Part shown: piece by piece, positions 49,558 through 58,823 of the stretch | How the letters are laid out: every line of letters begins with the position of its first letter | How positions within the stretch are numbered: the first letter of the stretch is position 1 | Assembly: GCF_000711895.1 (NCBI RefSeq) | Contig: NZ_JONO01000004.1 | Span: 124,001 to 188,000, forward strand | Origin: Photorhabdus australis DSM 17609 | GTDB taxonomy: Bacteria > Pseudomonadota > Gammaproteobacteria > Enterobacterales > Enterobacteriaceae | Direction: 5' to 3' | Length of the DNA: 64,000 bases | Position numbers and translations under genes: made by a program | The notes under the pieces: model-generated | Told to the model about the DNA's origin: nothing | The model's input: the letters and a program-made list of their open reading frames with translations, nothing else | Databases searched by the model: none

Positions 49558-49752
49558 AATTGTGATTTCCTGTGTTGTTGGTTGAGAATCGATCATACTT
49601 TAACTGTATATACATACAAGTAAAATAGTCAGATGAGGATTTTTTTATTTCAGGGCCGAATTGAACGTTAATTCAGGGCTGTATATCTTAAGGTCAAAGG
49701 GTATACTGGCCTACTTCCTTTCAAATTCATATGTATCGCGTGCGAATCCAAC

Positions 49753-50667
49753 ATGCAAAAGTTTGATACCAAAACCTTTCAGGGGCTGATCCTGACATTA
49801 CAGGATTATTGGGCGCGCCAGGGCTGCACCATTGTTCAACCATTGGACATGGAAGTTGGCGCTGGTACTTCTCATCCAATAACTTGCCTGCGTGCGCTTG
49901 GCCCGGAGCCAATTGCTGCGGCTTATGTGCAACCTTCCCGCCGTCCGACGGATGGCCGTTATGGTGAAAACCCTAACCGTTTACAACATTACTATCAGTT
50001 TCAGGTCATTATTAAGCCATCTCCAGACAATATTCAGGAGTTATATCTGGGTTCTCTGAAGGAGTTAGGATTAGACCCAACAGTTCATGATATCCGTTTT
50101 GTTGAAGATAACTGGGAAAACCCAACATTGGGTGCCTGGGGATTGGGTTGGGAAGTGTGGCTTAACGGAATGGAAGTGACTCAGTTCACTTACTTCCAGC
50201 AGGTCGGCGGCCTTGAGTGTAAACCCGTTACAGGCGAGATCACTTATGGTCTTGAGCGTCTGGCAATGTATATCCAGGGCGTAGACAGTGTTTATGATCT
50301 GGTTTGGTGCGATGGCCCGCTGGGTAAAACTACTTATGGCGATATTTATCATCAAAATGAAGTGGAACAATCCACCTATAACTTTGAACATGCGGATGTG
50401 GATTTCCTGTTTACCTGCTTCGAACAGTATGAAAAAGAAGCTCAGGATTTGCTGGCGTTAGAAACGCCACTACCTCTGCCTGCTTATGAACGTATTCTCA
50501 AAGCGGGTCATACATTCAATTTGCTGGATGCCCGTAAAGCTATCTCGGTGACGGAACGTCAGCGTTATATCCTGCGTATTCGCACTCTGACCAAAGCTGT
50601 TGCAGAAGCGTATTATGCCTCCCGCGAGGCGTTGGGTTTCCCTATGTGTAAAAAGAATCAGAACTAA
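49753..50667 (+). CDS. glyQ: glycyl-tRNA synthetase alpha subunit
   Basis: Catalytic alpha chain (304 aa, E. coli 303) of the tetrameric bacterial GlyRS. Begins [20 protein letters not shown], with class II core blocks [31 protein letters not shown] and [10 protein letters not shown]. It precedes glyS by 9 bp, in one operon. Confidence 0.97.
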   Translation: MQKFDTKTFQGLILTLQDYWARQGCTIVQPLDMEVGAGTSHPITCLRALGPEPIAAAYVQPSRRPTDGRYGENPNRLQHYYQFQVIIKPSPDNIQELYLGSLKELGLDPTVHDIRFVEDNWENPTLGAWGLGWEVWLNGMEVTQFTYFQQVGGLECKPVTGEITYGLERLAMYIQGVDSVYDLVWCDGPLGKTTYGDIYHQNEVEQSTYNFEHADVDFLFTCFEQYEKEAQDLLALETPLPLPAYERILKAGHTFNLLDARKAISVTERQRYILRIRTLTKAVAEAYYASREALGFPMCKKNQN

Positions 50668-50676
50668 GAGGCTGTC

Positions 50677-52746
50677 ATGACTCAACAGACTTTCCTGGTG
50701 GAAATCGGCACAGAAGAGTTGCCGCCGAAGGCTCTTCGTTCACTGGCTGAAGCATTTGCCGCTAATTTTGCGGCGGAGTTGGATAACGCGAATTTGGCGT
50801 ATGGTGAAGTAAGTTGGTTTGCAACCCCGCGCCGTCTGGCACTGAAAGTTGCTAATCTGGATGAGGCTCAGGCTGATCGTGAAGTAGAGAAACGCGGTCC
50901 GGCGATTGCTCAGGCATTTGATGCTGAGGGTAAACCGACAAAAGCGGCAGAAGGTTGGGCTCGCGGTTGTGGTATTACGGCTTCTCAGGCTGAACGTTTA
51001 GTGACGGATAAAGGCGAGTGGTTATTGTATCGTGCGCTGGTTAAGGGCCTCAGTGTAAAAGAACTATTGGCGGGTATGGTCAACAATGCGTTGAGTAAGT
51101 TACCAATTCCCAAATTGATGCGCTGGAGCGATAAAGAGACTCAGTTTGTTCGTCCGGTTCATACCGTTACCATGTTATTCGGTAATGAACTGATTGAAGG
51201 CGAAATTCTGGGTATTAAATCCACTCGTGTCATTCGTGGTCACCGTTTTATGGGTGAATCTGAGTTTACGATTGATAATGCGGAACAGTATCCAGAAATT
51301 TTGCAGCAACGCGGTAAAGTGATTGCGGATTATGTCACTCGTAAGGCGCTGATTAAGCAGGATGTAGAACAAGCGGCGGTTAAACAGGGTGGTATTGCTG
51401 ATATCAGTGACAGCTTGCTGGAAGAGGTCACTTCGCTGGTTGAGTGGCCGGTTGTGCTGACCGCGAAATTTGAAGAAAAATTCCTTGAAGTGCCATCTGA
51501 AGCATTGGTTTACACTATGAAAGGTGACCAAAAATACTTCCCGGTTTACGACAATGCGGGCAAGTTGATGGCGAACTTTATTTTTGTCGCCAACATTGAA
51601 TCTTCTGATCCGCAGCAAATTATTTCTGGTAACGAAAAAGTGGTTCGTCCACGTTTGGCTGATGCAGAATTTTTCTTTAAGACGGATCGTAAACAGCGTC
51701 TAGCAGATAATCTACTTCGGTTAGAAACGGTTCTGTTCCAGAAACAGCTTGGTACTTTGCGTGATAAAACGGATCGTATTCAGGCGCTGGCTGGCTGGAT
51801 TGCAGAGAAAATCGGTGCGGATGTTAATCACGCTACCCGGGCTGGTCTGTTGTCAAAATGTGACCTGATGACCAACATGGTATTTGAGTTCACCGAGACG
51901 CAGGGTGTGATGGGAATGCATTACGCTCGTCATGATGGTGAGGCGGAAGAGGTTGCTCTGGCACTGAATGAGCAGTATCAACCGCGTTTTGCTGGCGATA
52001 AACTGCCATCTACCGGTGTTTCTTGTGCGTTAGCCATTGCGGACAAAATGGACACTCTGGCGGGTATTTTTGGCATTGGTCAGCATCCGAAGGGTGATAA
52101 AGATCCGTTTGCGTTGCGTCGTGCTGCGCTGGGTGCTTTGCGTATTATCGTTGAGAAAAAACTGCCACTGGATTTGCAGGCACTAACAGAAGAAGCCGTT
52201 CGTTTGTATGGTGACAAGCTGACGAATACCAAGGTCATCGATGACGTGGTGGAATTTATGCTTGGCCGCTTCCGTGCTTGGTATCAGGAGCAGGGTTACA
52301 GCATTGATACCATTCAGGCTGTGTTGGCCCGTCGTCCAACCCAACCCGCTGATTTCGATGCCCGTGTCAAGGCGGTGACTCACTTCCGTACATTGGATGA
52401 AGCGACAGCGCTGGCAGCCGCGAATAAGCGCGTTTCTAACATTTTGGCGAAGTCTGAAGAGACACTGAATGAGAAAGTCAGTGCTTCTGTGCTGAAAGCG
52501 CCTGAAGAGGTGAAACTGGCAACGCATCTGGTGGTTTTACAGGATAAACTGGCACCTTTGTTTGCTGAAGGGTGTTATCAGGAGGCATTGGTTGAGTTGG
52601 CTTCCCTGCGTGAAGTTGTCGATGCTTTCTTTGACAATGTGATGGTGATGGATGAAGACCAGCAGGTGCGAGTGAATCGCTTAACTTTGTTAAGTGAATT
52701 GCGTGAGTTATTCCTGAAAGTTGCGGATATTTCGTTACTGCAATAA
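50677..52746 (+). CDS. glyS: glycyl-tRNA synthetase beta subunit
   Basis: tRNA-binding beta chain (689 aa as in E. coli). Starts [20 protein letters not shown], the family opening. Contains [20 protein letters not shown], an HD-like domain ([20 protein letters not shown]) and a C-terminal DALR-type anticodon-binding domain ([10 protein letters not shown]-like segment, [13 protein letters not shown]). Needs glyQ for activity. Confidence 0.97.
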   Translation: MTQQTFLVEIGTEELPPKALRSLAEAFAANFAAELDNANLAYGEVSWFATPRRLALKVANLDEAQADREVEKRGPAIAQAFDAEGKPTKAAEGWARGCGITASQAERLVTDKGEWLLYRALVKGLSVKELLAGMVNNALSKLPIPKLMRWSDKETQFVRPVHTVTMLFGNELIEGEILGIKSTRVIRGHRFMGESEFTIDNAEQYPEILQQRGKVIADYVTRKALIKQDVEQAAVKQGGIADISDSLLEEVTSLVEWPVVLTAKFEEKFLEVPSEALVYTMKGDQKYFPVYDNAGKLMANFIFVANIESSDPQQIISGNEKVVRPRLADAEFFFKTDRKQRLADNLLRLETVLFQKQLGTLRDKTDRIQALAGWIAEKIGADVNHATRAGLLSKCDLMTNMVFEFTETQGVMGMHYARHDGEAEEVALALNEQYQPRFAGDKLPSTGVSCALAIADKMDTLAGIFGIGQHPKGDKDPFALRRAALGALRIIVEKKLPLDLQALTEEAVRLYGDKLTNTKVIDDVVEFMLGRFRAWYQEQGYSIDTIQAVLARRPTQPADFDARVKAVTHFRTLDEATALAAANKRVSNILAKSEETLNEKVSASVLKAPEEVKLATHLVVLQDKLAPLFAEGCYQEALVELASLREVVDAFFDNVMVMDEDQQVRVNRLTLLSELRELFLKVADISLLQ

Positions 52747-52818
52747 TAAGCTGAAATAGCTAATTCCGGCTGTTGTGAAATGCAATGGCTGGAACTTAAT
52801 ACCTCTAACCTTGATTTT

Positions 52819-52847
52819 GTAGCTCATTCGAGCTACGTTTTATTTAT
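52819..52847 (+). terminator. glyQS terminator
   Basis: GTAGCTC (52819-52825), ATTC loop, GAGCTAC (52830-52836), then GTTTTATTT; 72 bp after the glyS stop. Confidence 0.8.
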
Positions 52848-52865
52848 AAATTAAAAGGGGGATTT

Positions 52866-53126
52866 ATGGCTGCAAATGCGTTTGTTCGGGCAAGAATCGA
52901 TGAGACATTAAAAGCAGAAGCTACCGAGGTTTTGGCTGGTATGGGGTTAACCATATCTGATCTAGTGCGTATCACCTTGACTAAAGTTGCGAAGGAAAAA
53001 GCATTACCGTTTGAAATGCGAGTACCTAATAAATTGACTGCCGAAACTTTGGCTAAGAGTGATCGTGGTGAAGACATTCATCAAGCAAAGGATGCTGACG
53101 ATTTATTTGATCAGCTTGGTATCTGA
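52866..53126 (+). CDS. RelB/DinJ-family antitoxin
   Basis: 86 aa: ribbon-helix-helix type N-terminus (ARIDETLKAEATEVLAGMG, TISDLVRITLTKVAKEKALP) and an acidic tail (DIHQAKDADDLFDQLGI). Best described as DinJ-like, the partner of YafQ. AAAGGGGGA lies before the ATG. Its TGA overlaps the toxin ATG by one base (TGATG), giving coupled translation. Confidence 0.88.
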   Translation: MAANAFVRARIDETLKAEATEVLAGMGLTISDLVRITLTKVAKEKALPFEMRVPNKLTAETLAKSDRGEDIHQAKDADDLFDQLGI

Positions 53127-53398
53127 TGCGCAAGCCAAGATATTCAAGTCAATTTAAGCGTGATGTGAAATCTGCACAAAAACGTGGCAAAGATATGAAC
53201 AAACTTAAGGTCCTAATGAGTTTGTTGATTGATAATAGACCATTGCCTGCTAACTATCAGGATCATCCTCTCCGTGGTGAATGGAAGGAGTTTCGTGATG
53301 CTCACATTGAGCCTGATTGGTTATTGATTTACAAAGTAGTTGGTGATGTCGTTAGGTTTGAACGAACAGGAAGACACTCTGACCTATTTGATGAATAA
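53126..53398 (+). CDS. YafQ-family mRNA interferase toxin
   Basis: 90 aa with all YafQ catalytic residues: H47 (QDHPLRG), H60, D64 (PDWLLIY), R80 and H84 (RTGRHSDLF). Positions are identical to those in the toxin at 2767, although the rest of the sequence differs, so the two pairs are related but not recent copies. Between glyS and tRNA-Pro. Confidence 0.9.
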   Translation: MRKPRYSSQFKRDVKSAQKRGKDMNKLKVLMSLLIDNRPLPANYQDHPLRGEWKEFRDAHIEPDWLLIYKVVGDVVRFERTGRHSDLFDE

Positions 53399-53488
53399 AC
53401 CTTTCTGGGGGGACTGGGTAGCAGGTTAAATTAACTTAGTTAGGAAAAAGAAAGTCCAGATTTAGCTACAACATTATTTTTTACCTAA

Positions 53489-53517
53489 TTGACGTATTTC
53501 TGTGAAATCCGTGATAA
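53489..53517 (+). promoter_or_regulatory. upstream promoter candidate for tRNA-Pro
   Basis: TTGACG, 17 bp, TGATAA, followed by a GC-rich AAGTGCGGCG discriminator typical of stringently controlled stable-RNA promoters. Confidence 0.55.
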
Positions 53518-53573
53518 AGTGCGGCGTTCATGCTGTTTTTACCAACAACTAACCCATGATTATCAAAAAGGTA

Positions 53574-53602
53574 TTGACGGTCTGTAATGAGCGCAGTAAG
53601 AT
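53574..53602 (+). promoter_or_regulatory. proximal promoter candidate for tRNA-Pro
   Basis: TTGACG, 17 bp, TAAGAT; the start point would fall a few bases before the mature tRNA end at 53615. Confidence 0.4.
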
Positions 53603-53614
53603 TCGCCTCGTTTT

Positions 53615-53691
53615 CGGCGAGTAGCGCAGCTTGGTAGCGCAACTGGTTTGGGACCAGTGGGTCGGAGGTTCGAATCCTCTCTCGCCGACCA
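53615..53691 (+). tRNA. proM: tRNA-Pro (anticodon TGG)
   Basis: 77 nt including the encoded CCA. Acceptor stem CGGCGAG pairs with CTCGCCG; D-arm GCGCAGCTTGGTAGCGC; anticodon arm ACTGG-TTTGGGA-CCAGT with TGG; T-arm GGAGG-TTCGAAT-CCTCT. It is the same as E. coli proM as far as I can recall. tRNA 3' ends are common integration sites; the genes to the right look accessory, but I did not find a second copy of the 3' end. Confidence 0.97.
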
Positions 53692-53743
53692 GATTTACAG
53701 TTTGGGGATATAAAATTAAGTCCGCAGACTTAAAAGGAAGTTG

Positions 53744-53778
53744 AAAAGCCTTACAGTGATTGCTGTAAGGCTTTTTGT
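53744..53778. terminator. bidirectional terminator, tRNA-Pro / arsM
   Basis: AAAAGCCTTACAG (53744-53756) pairs with CTGTAAGGCTTTT (53763-53775). T runs on both strands allow it to end both the tRNA transcript and the convergent arsM transcript. Confidence 0.85.
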
Positions 53779-53793
53779 TATCTGCTGCTCACC

Positions 53794-54885
53794 CTAGCAG
53801 TCACAGTCGCCTGGTGCATAAGTTTGTATGACTTTGATATCAGTATAAAAGTTCTTTGATCTTCCGCCTTTGAAAAGACCATAGTGTTTCTTCCCATCAC
53901 CAATTAACTCAAAAAGAGTATGGTAACGGCTTTTAGTGATCATATCGGCGGTATTGCGGCATATGGGAACAGCTCTGCCTGTCTCAAAAATATGCTCTCG
54001 ATCCAGCACAAACTGATCCGGTGCATCCGGTAAATTGCCTTTGTAAATGACAACTTGACCATAATCTTCACAACGGTCTTCCAAATCTAATTTGAATAGC
54101 CTCAGCGTCATTGAATATAGTTTTGCACCGCCTAGTTTTGCTTCGATCTCCTTATTATTTATGGATTTCAAGCAGCTATTAATGATACGAACATCATTGA
54201 AACCAGCTGTTTTTGCTAGTCGGATGAAATCTTCAAAGTACAACGCATCACCGATACACTCACAAACAATCTGTTGGTCATTTTTCAGTGATTGATCCAA
54301 CCTTCTATCTAAAAAAATGTCAGAAAAATAGATTTCACCGCCCGATTTGAGCAAGCGAGCCATACCTGCCAACACGCTTGCTTTAGATACCGATAGATTG
54401 ATGACACAGTTTGAGACGATAACGTCTATACTTTCAGGCGGTAAATTAAGTTGTTCTAGTGACTCAATATAGCCTTGCTGAAAATGCACATTGGTCGATG
54501 AATAGTTAAAGGTCTGACGATGATAATCCACAAAACGCTGGGCAAATTCGATTTGTTCTGCTGTTGCGTCAATACCAATAACTTTACCCTCAGTACCGAC
54601 GAGGTGGGACAGAATAAAACAATCACGTCCACTCCCACATCCTAAGTCTAATACTGTCGTTCCTTCTAGCAAGGGAGGAAAAGGTGTACCACAACCATAA
54701 AAACGGTTTTGTACATCAGGATGGATAAACTTAAGAACTTCTTTGATTTTGTCTGAAGTAGAGTTGTCTACAGTGCATACATTTATAGCAAGATCCTCTC
54801 TACTAGACAGGGTTTTGCCATAATAGTGTTGGATGTCTTCGAGCCGCTGTTTAACCGATTGTTCGCTCACATTTATTTCCTTCAA
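53794..54885 (-). CDS. arsM: arsenite methyltransferase ArsM-like
   Basis: 363 aa. SAM-binding motif VLDLGCGSGRD at 78-88. The cysteines used by ArsM to bind As(III) are all present: C37 (INVCTVD), C65 (FYGCGTP), C160 (VSNCVINLS) and C208/C210 (VCECIGDALY). The family methylates arsenite stepwise with SAM, giving volatile or excreted products. The C-terminal extension ends GDCDC, another thiol pair. Adjacent to a cysteine-bearing PadR regulator, supporting a metalloid role. No arsenic pump or arsenate reductase gene is nearby. Confidence 0.87.
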   Translation of the reverse strand: MKEINVSEQSVKQRLEDIQHYYGKTLSSREDLAINVCTVDNSTSDKIKEVLKFIHPDVQNRFYGCGTPFPPLLEGTTVLDLGCGSGRDCFILSHLVGTEGKVIGIDATAEQIEFAQRFVDYHRQTFNYSSTNVHFQQGYIESLEQLNLPPESIDVIVSNCVINLSVSKASVLAGMARLLKSGGEIYFSDIFLDRRLDQSLKNDQQIVCECIGDALYFEDFIRLAKTAGFNDVRIINSCLKSINNKEIEAKLGGAKLYSMTLRLFKLDLEDRCEDYGQVVIYKGNLPDAPDQFVLDREHIFETGRAVPICRNTADMITKSRYHTLFELIGDGKKHYGLFKGGRSKNFYTDIKVIQTYAPGDCDC

Positions 54886-54930
54886 ATTAAATGGTTAATA
54901 GGTCGTACAATAGATTCTTTATATTTCCGA

Positions 54931-54955
54931 TCAATGCATAGATGGTCAATGTATA
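54931..54955 (-). promoter_or_regulatory. PadR operator candidates upstream of arsM
   Basis: TCAATGCATA (54931-54940) and TCAATGTATA (54946-54955) lie in the 86-bp gap between padR and arsM, spaced by 15 bp start to start. The same motif forms an inverted repeat upstream of padR. Confidence 0.55.
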
Positions 54956-54971
54956 AAGTCAAAAAAAACTG

Positions 54972-55265
54972 TCATTGCTGACGATTGATATGTGTAGCGA
55001 CTTCCATCCAGGCTTCCACGGCTACAGCAAAGGCTTCGCGCCCTTTGTCTGTTAATGTGTATACTTTGCGTCCACGACCTGCAACGGTTTCGTTGTGTAC
55101 CGTTACATACCCACCCTGTTCAAATTCACGCAGCACTGGATAAATTGTACCTTCAGTCGGCGAGCAACATCCTTGGGTGGAGCACTCAACCTCTCTGGCA
55201 ATTTCATAACCATGCATAGGCCGCTGTTGCAGAACACTGAGAATAAAAAATTTGGATAGACTCAT
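54972..55265 (-). CDS. PadR-family regulator with a cysteine cluster
   Basis: 97 aa from MSLSKFFILSVLQQRPMHGY, where family members normally begin; the frame stays open to 55379, which would add 38 unlikely residues. Winged-helix core PMHGYEIAREVE and GTIYPVLREFEQGGYV. Between them sit C28, C33 and C34 (ECSTQGCCSPTEGT), placed in the DNA-binding region, which suits a sensor that releases DNA on binding As(III) or a similar thiophile. Basic wing GRGRKVYTLTDKGRE. Same strand as and upstream of arsM. Alternative start at 55352 is possible. Confidence 0.82.
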   Translation of the reverse strand: MSLSKFFILSVLQQRPMHGYEIAREVECSTQGCCSPTEGTIYPVLREFEQGGYVTVHNETVAGRGRKVYTLTDKGREAFAVAVEAWMEVATHINRQQ

Positions 55266-55362
55266 CTTAATGATGCCGTTCCAATACGTTCTATCCGTAT
55301 AGTCTACTGTTGTCCGTTTAACAGTGCTGAGTGTTTTTTTAGATTTGTTCATAACGGCATCA

Positions 55363-55393
55363 TATACATTGATCATCAAGGTGTCAATGTATA
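55363..55393. promoter_or_regulatory. PadR operator, perfect 10-bp inverted repeat
   Basis: TATACATTGA (55363-55372) and TCAATGTATA (55384-55393) are exact reverse complements over an 11-bp spacer upstream of padR; likely autoregulatory site. Confidence 0.6.
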
Positions 55394-55911
55394 AGGTAGT
55401 TCATTAATTCACTTTATTATTGACTTTATTCATCAGTATGAATCACCTAATTTATAGAGATAAAGACCATACTAGAATTATGTCAATTACGCTGTTTCTG
55501 CTCCATGATAGGATTCGGATCAATTTCTGACAGCACTCAATGCCATGCTTTTTTTCTTGTTCCGTTTGATCAAATGGGTAATAAAATTGGCAATCCCCTT
55601 GTGCTATTCAGATATATCAAGGTAGTTATCATTTGAAAGTCCGAGAATACCTAATGTAACTAATTAAAGTGTTTTTTTGAGTTTCATTTGTTTTTTTACA
55701 ACTAAATTAGCCACAAAAGATGAGTTAGATCCTGCCCTGTAGCCAACCACAAGGTAAATTAATACATTTAAACCATTAAAGAATGGCCTTTCCAGAGACT
55801 ATTGTTTGAAATCCATAAATATAATTACTTATTGAATTGTAAAAGTGATAACCTTGCATTGAAGTTATTAAAGTTTTACTGTTTTGTTATTTAATCATGA
55901 TAGGTGAAATT
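55394..55911. other. AT-rich spacer before the PAS4-LuxR gene
   Basis: About 500 bp without a credible gene; should hold the regulator's promoter. No repeat recognised. Confidence 0.45.
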
Positions 55912-56634
55912 ATGGAAGATAAAACTATGAGTTTCTCTGTAAACAGAGAGCTGGATGTTCATTCAAAAAGTTTTGATGCCTTCATATCATATATGGAAAA
56001 CAGCAACGATCTTTGGGTTATAAAAGACAAAGAATCTCGATTCGTCTATGCTAATGATGCTACGCTTTATTACAGTGGCCTTCCTAAGGGTTTTAACATA
56101 GAAGGTAAACTTGATAGTGAATGTCCGGCACCGTCGGCTGAGTTTGCAGATATTATACAAGCTAATGATAGAAACGTAATGACCAGTAAAAAAACCATTC
56201 CAGTACTAAACACCTTCATTTATGGCGGGAGAAAAAAAATGATCCAACCATTTCTGGCCAATATTACACCGCTAATGAAGGATGGAGAGTGTATTGGGGT
56301 TGTTGGACATGGTAGAAAACTTGAAATTTATTCCATGTATCATTTCGAAAACAATAGGCATCCTGACTCATTAACTTTTGGCACACCAACTGATTTATTT
56401 ACTGATAGAGAGTTCGATATAGTATTTTTTGCTTTGCAATCACTGAGTGCTAAAGATATAGCTAAAAAATTAGGTATTTCATATAGAACGGTACAAAGTA
56501 GGCTACAATTAATTTATCAAAAAATGGGGATAAATTCATTAAGCCAGTTAAAAGAATATTGCAGGGGTAAAGGATATGATAACTATGCTCCTACTAGATT
56601 TATTAATCCTAATCCCTATATACCTCTAGTGTAA
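55912..56634 (+). CDS. PAS4-LuxR type transcriptional regulator
   Basis: 240 aa from the ATG at 55912 (AGGTG upstream; an in-frame ATG at 55897 is less likely). The N-terminal half is a PAS4-like sensor domain (NSNDLWVIKDKESRFVYAND, VLNTFIYGGRKKMIQPFLAN). Near the C-terminus is a LuxR helix-turn-helix (LTFGTPTDLFTDREFDIVFF, SAKDIAKKLGISYRTVQSRL). Photorhabdus genomes carry many such PAS4-LuxR orphans, thought to sense host-derived molecules. No synthase gene is adjacent. Confidence 0.87.
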   Translation: MEDKTMSFSVNRELDVHSKSFDAFISYMENSNDLWVIKDKESRFVYANDATLYYSGLPKGFNIEGKLDSECPAPSAEFADIIQANDRNVMTSKKTIPVLNTFIYGGRKKMIQPFLANITPLMKDGECIGVVGHGRKLEIYSMYHFENNRHPDSLTFGTPTDLFTDREFDIVFFALQSLSAKDIAKKLGISYRTVQSRLQLIYQKMGINSLSQLKEYCRGKGYDNYAPTRFINPNPYIPLV

Positions 56635-56640
56635 CAATGA

Positions 56641-56668
56641 GCCACCTCCTAAGGAGGTGGTCTTTTAC
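56641..56668 (+). terminator. terminator of the PAS4-LuxR gene
   Basis: CCACCTCCTAAGGAGGTGG is a perfect palindrome, followed by TCTTTTACTG, a few bases after the stop codon. Confidence 0.75.
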
Positions 56669-56681
56669 TGTTATTATCTTT

Positions 56682-56808
56682 TATACCTGTTATCTTTCAA
56701 GTTTCCTCTTTGTTGGCTGCACTCACTCACCCCAGTCACCTAGTTATCTATGCTCCCGGGGATTCGCTCCTTTGCTGTCGCGATGCATCTTGAAATCTAT
56801 TGGGTATA
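56682..56808 (-). repeat. ERIC element 5 (127 bp)
   Basis: Reverse orientation; TTATACCTGTTATC start, CACCCCAGTCACC core, ATTGGGTATA end. Between the LuxR terminator and the DUF1266 gene. Confidence 0.9.
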
Positions 56809-56965
56809 TATGGTTTTTTATCTCATTGCGACCATATTGAAAATGTTATCAATAATGAAATAACAAAGATTGATTTTCTTATAGGAAATTTCTGTTCGGA
56901 AAATAATCTATAATTATCTAATTCATAATTATCGAGATAAAATAACCTTATCTTTTGCTTAATAA

Positions 56966-57946
56966 TTATTCTTGTATTTCGGCTGGCTCAGGAAAATATC
57001 CACCATTTTCCAGAGTTGACTGAATCATATTCTTTATTTCATCCTCTCCTAATTTTTTTCCCTCTTCATTTTCATAGCCTAATGTTAAAACAGCATTAAT
57101 AAAGGGAGCGATATTAGCTTCTGATAAGTTTGTATTCCAGTTTAATGTGTTGGATGGGCCACCAGGTTCTTTATTGATAAGTGTGACAATTTTCCCATAA
57201 AGATCTTGTGTAATGGTCCAGCGCATATCTGTACTGCTCCAGTACCATCTTCCCAGTAGAAAATGATGCCAGAACTCTTCCCAACTCTTATATTCTCTCT
57301 GAACGGTGTGAGTAATAATTTGTACAAAATTGTCTGCTTCCTCCCGATCCAGATATTCTGTACTGATACCATTGCAAATTAACTTGATATAACGGACGTA
57401 ATCCCAGGCAAGAAAATTTACTGTTTGAATATTGTTTAAATTTTTACGAACAACTTCGGCCCGCCAGAGAAGTTCTTTAGCTTCTCCATCTTCATCCTCT
57501 TCTTTTTGTATGTCTTTCTTTATTTGCTCATAATCTGATTCGGATACGTCAGAGAAGAAATAGACTTCCTGGCGGAATTTATGCCGGTGACCATTAGTTA
57601 ATAAATGAAATAATTGAGCAATCAGGCTTTCTCTGTCATTAATACCCCAGGCAGTCTGAAGTGAGCCAGCATCTTTGCTGCCGGGAACAATAATCGGATC
57701 ATTACAGGGATACTCTTCAACAGCAGCATAAGGAGTTCCCAATATATAAGCCCAGTCTTTAGGTTCAAATTTTGGTAATTTACCAGATGCTCTATTTTGG
57801 TATTCATTTCTCAAATTATTAAGGATCTTTTTCTCAACAATTGATTTCATAATGATGACTGCGAAGATAATAAAGAGAATAATAGAAACAATGGTAACTA
57901 AAATATAGTGATACCATCTCCAATCTGAGAGTAAATCTGAAAACAT
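56966..57946 (-). CDS. DUF1266 family membrane-anchored protein
   Basis: 326 aa. One transmembrane helix at about residues 13-34 and a short basic stretch, then a soluble domain with DUF1266 features: TAWGINDRESLIAQLFHL, TNGHRHKFRQ, VNFLAWDYVRYIKLICNG and FLLGRWYWSSTD. E. coli YbeR/YbeU belong to the same domain family; the function is unknown. Encoded alone between an ERIC element and the dpp leader. Confidence 0.75.
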   Translation of the reverse strand: MFSDLLSDWRWYHYILVTIVSIILFIIFAVIIMKSIVEKKILNNLRNEYQNRASGKLPKFEPKDWAYILGTPYAAVEEYPCNDPIIVPGSKDAGSLQTAWGINDRESLIAQLFHLLTNGHRHKFRQEVYFFSDVSESDYEQIKKDIQKEEDEDGEAKELLWRAEVVRKNLNNIQTVNFLAWDYVRYIKLICNGISTEYLDREEADNFVQIITHTVQREYKSWEEFWHHFLLGRWYWSSTDMRWTITQDLYGKIVTLINKEPGGPSNTLNWNTNLSEANIAPFINAVLTLGYENEEGKKLGEDEIKNMIQSTLENGGYFPEPAEIQE

Positions 57947-58297
57947 GATTGTTGCTATTCCTTATTTAGTATGAAAATGGGTTATTTATATGAATTAGTT
58001 AAATTGGTAACTTATATTAGTTACTATATACTCTAATGAAATATATTTAAAATATAGGATACCGGTTTCGATATGGGTATTGAATATTTAAATAAAATGA
58101 GAAAGTAACTTATGTTTTCCATACTAACAAAATTATTAATAAATATAAAGCTGAATTATTAATTTTATCTTAAGTAATTAATCATGTTGCTGAAATATCT
58201 ATAAGAATGTAGGTGTTTCACTTAATATATTTCTCCATTACATTTCTCTGGCACGCAAAAAAGATTGGGATGATTGAGTGAATGTTTAAGGTATGCC

Positions 58298-58381
58298 ATG
58301 GTCGTTGCAGTTTGGTTATTACTTGTCTACTGGTACACCATTAATAGAATCAAAGAGATTAAAGGTTATAAGAGTGGATAG
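58298..58381 (+). CDS. 27-aa possible small membrane protein
   Basis: ATG frame reading MVVAVWLLLVYWYTINRIKE and stopping after 27 codons; hydrophobic helix with a basic end, as in small membrane proteins. Ribosome site AAGGTA is weak. The rest of 57947-58791 has no gene that I can support. Confidence 0.25.
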   Translation: MVVAVWLLLVYWYTINRIKEIKGYKSG

Positions 58382-58790
58382 ACCACTAATAGATTTTTAT
58401 ATTGCTTTACATGGTTAGTGCTACCCTTATTTAATTCACTTTTCAGGTACCAATTTTATTAGGCACACAATATTTTGTGCCAGTTTTTACCTTTCCCGCT
58501 GAAATAATCGTTTACTAATTAAGCACTCAGCAACAAATTTTACGTCTTGGATAATAGTTACTCATGCTGTAACCATTGCCTTATCATGGTCTTTTTGGCT
58601 ATAAAATGTGCATTGCGTCATGTTTTTGTGCTAATTATGTTAATAATAGGTTTCCTTTGTGTTTTCCTGTTGCTTATGACATCTGTTGAGATCTTATTGA
58701 CGCAAGAGACAACAGTTGTTTAATTGATAAGCCGAAAATAATAAAAAAACCAACAGCACAGTTCCTGAAACAAAATGCAGGTTCTGGCTG

Positions 58791-58812
58791 TACACAACAA
58801 CATCACAAATGG
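58791..58812 (+). promoter_or_regulatory. CA-rich leader site upstream of dppA, candidate GcvB target
   Basis: TACACAACAACATCACAAAT, just upstream of the dppA ribosome site, is the kind of C/A-rich stretch through which the small RNA GcvB represses dppA in E. coli. Presence of GcvB in this genome cannot be seen from this window. Confidence 0.5.
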
Positions 58813-58823
58813 AGTGCAAGAGA

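Noticed and set aside
53615-53691. tRNA-Pro as the attachment site of an integrated island to its right
   Set aside because: No integrase gene nearby and no second copy of the tRNA 3' end was noticed; the right flank soon returns to dpp backbone genes.
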